A stretch of DNA of 5,515 nucleotides from JBBECF01 sp040881945 (GTDB taxonomy: Bacteria > Pseudomonadota > Alphaproteobacteria > Dongiales > Dongiaceae): contig JBBECF010000075.1 of the NCBI GenBank assembly GCA_040881945.1, forward strand, positions 1-5,515, read 5' to 3'. Below the pieces are notes generated by a model that had not been told where the DNA came from, ran no database searches, and saw only the letters and a list, made by a program, of their open reading frames with translations. Positions 5,491 to 5,515 of the stretch are shown here, in pieces (position 1 is the stretch's first letter; the number at the start of each line of letters is the position of its first letter). Position numbers and translations under genes: made by a program.

Positions 5491-5515
5491 CCGAAATTCG
5501 TTTCACGAATTTCGG
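5491..5515. repeat. Perfect 11-bp-arm palindrome upstream of pntAA, at the window edge
   Basis: CCGAAATTCGT (5491-5501), spacer TTC, then ACGAATTTCGG (5505-5515) form a perfect inverted repeat. It is AT-richer than its surroundings and starts 49 nt before the pntAA ATG (5442). Neither side shows a T tract within view. It could be an operator of the pnt operon, a hairpin ending an upstream gene, or the centre of a longer dispersed palindrome that continues past the window. The adjacent CTAG (5477-5480) and TGTCCCGTCC (5481-5490) would be its outer left arm in the last case. The palindrome is read directly; its role is unknown. Confidence 0.8.

Noticed and set aside
1..5515. CRISPR array, tRNA, riboswitch or insertion-sequence transposase
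   Set aside because: Looked for on both strands; no regularly spaced repeats, cloverleaf, recognisable riboswitch core or transposase coding sequence was seen.

Overview
The window is high-GC DNA with third-position G/C codon bias. Its gene set points to an alphaproteobacterium, plausibly from Rhodospirillales or a related rhizobial lineage. The pointers are a three-subunit proton-translocating transhydrogenase of the Rhodospirillum rubrum type, a COQ9-family ubiquinone protein, an alphaproteobacterial-type S21 and PDF1A-like deformylase, and a dyad repeat of the 'CCTCAT.CTGAGGAG' kind common between genes in that class. This assignment is inference; the window contains no rRNA or other taxonomic marker.

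Layout, left to right. 1-193: no gene, but a large imperfect inverted repeat (32-180) with a smaller hairpin nested in each arm. 194-1448, minus strand: a two-gene unit, def (peptide deformylase) followed 4 nt later by a COQ9-family gene. 1449-1635: the divergent intergenic region, with a candidate promoter and a clear ribosome binding site for rpsU. 1636-1839, plus strand: rpsU (ribosomal protein S21, GTG start), followed by a GC hairpin. 1931-2426, minus strand: a MNT-type nucleotidyltransferase gene overlapping a HEPN gene that breaks off in mid-domain, the remains of a MNT/HEPN toxin-antitoxin pair. 2473-5442, minus strand: the operon pntAA-pntAB-pntB, whose products form domains I, II and III of NAD(P) transhydrogenase. 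5491-5515: a perfect 11-bp-arm palindrome at the window edge, upstream of pntAA.

How the genes work together. PntAA binds NAD(H). PntAB and the N-terminal part of PntB form the membrane proton channel, and the C-terminal part of PntB binds NADP(H). The complex uses the proton gradient to make NADPH. COQ9 supports ubiquinone synthesis, so it bears on the same respiratory membrane, but nothing in the sequence shows co-regulation with pnt. Def and S21 both belong to translation and are divergently transcribed. The MNT/HEPN pair is the only accessory element; it lies directly behind pntB on the same strand.

I see no convincing new system. The items most worth a second look are the broken HEPN gene beside an apparently intact nucleotidyltransferase, the edge palindrome, and the insertion in the deformylase.
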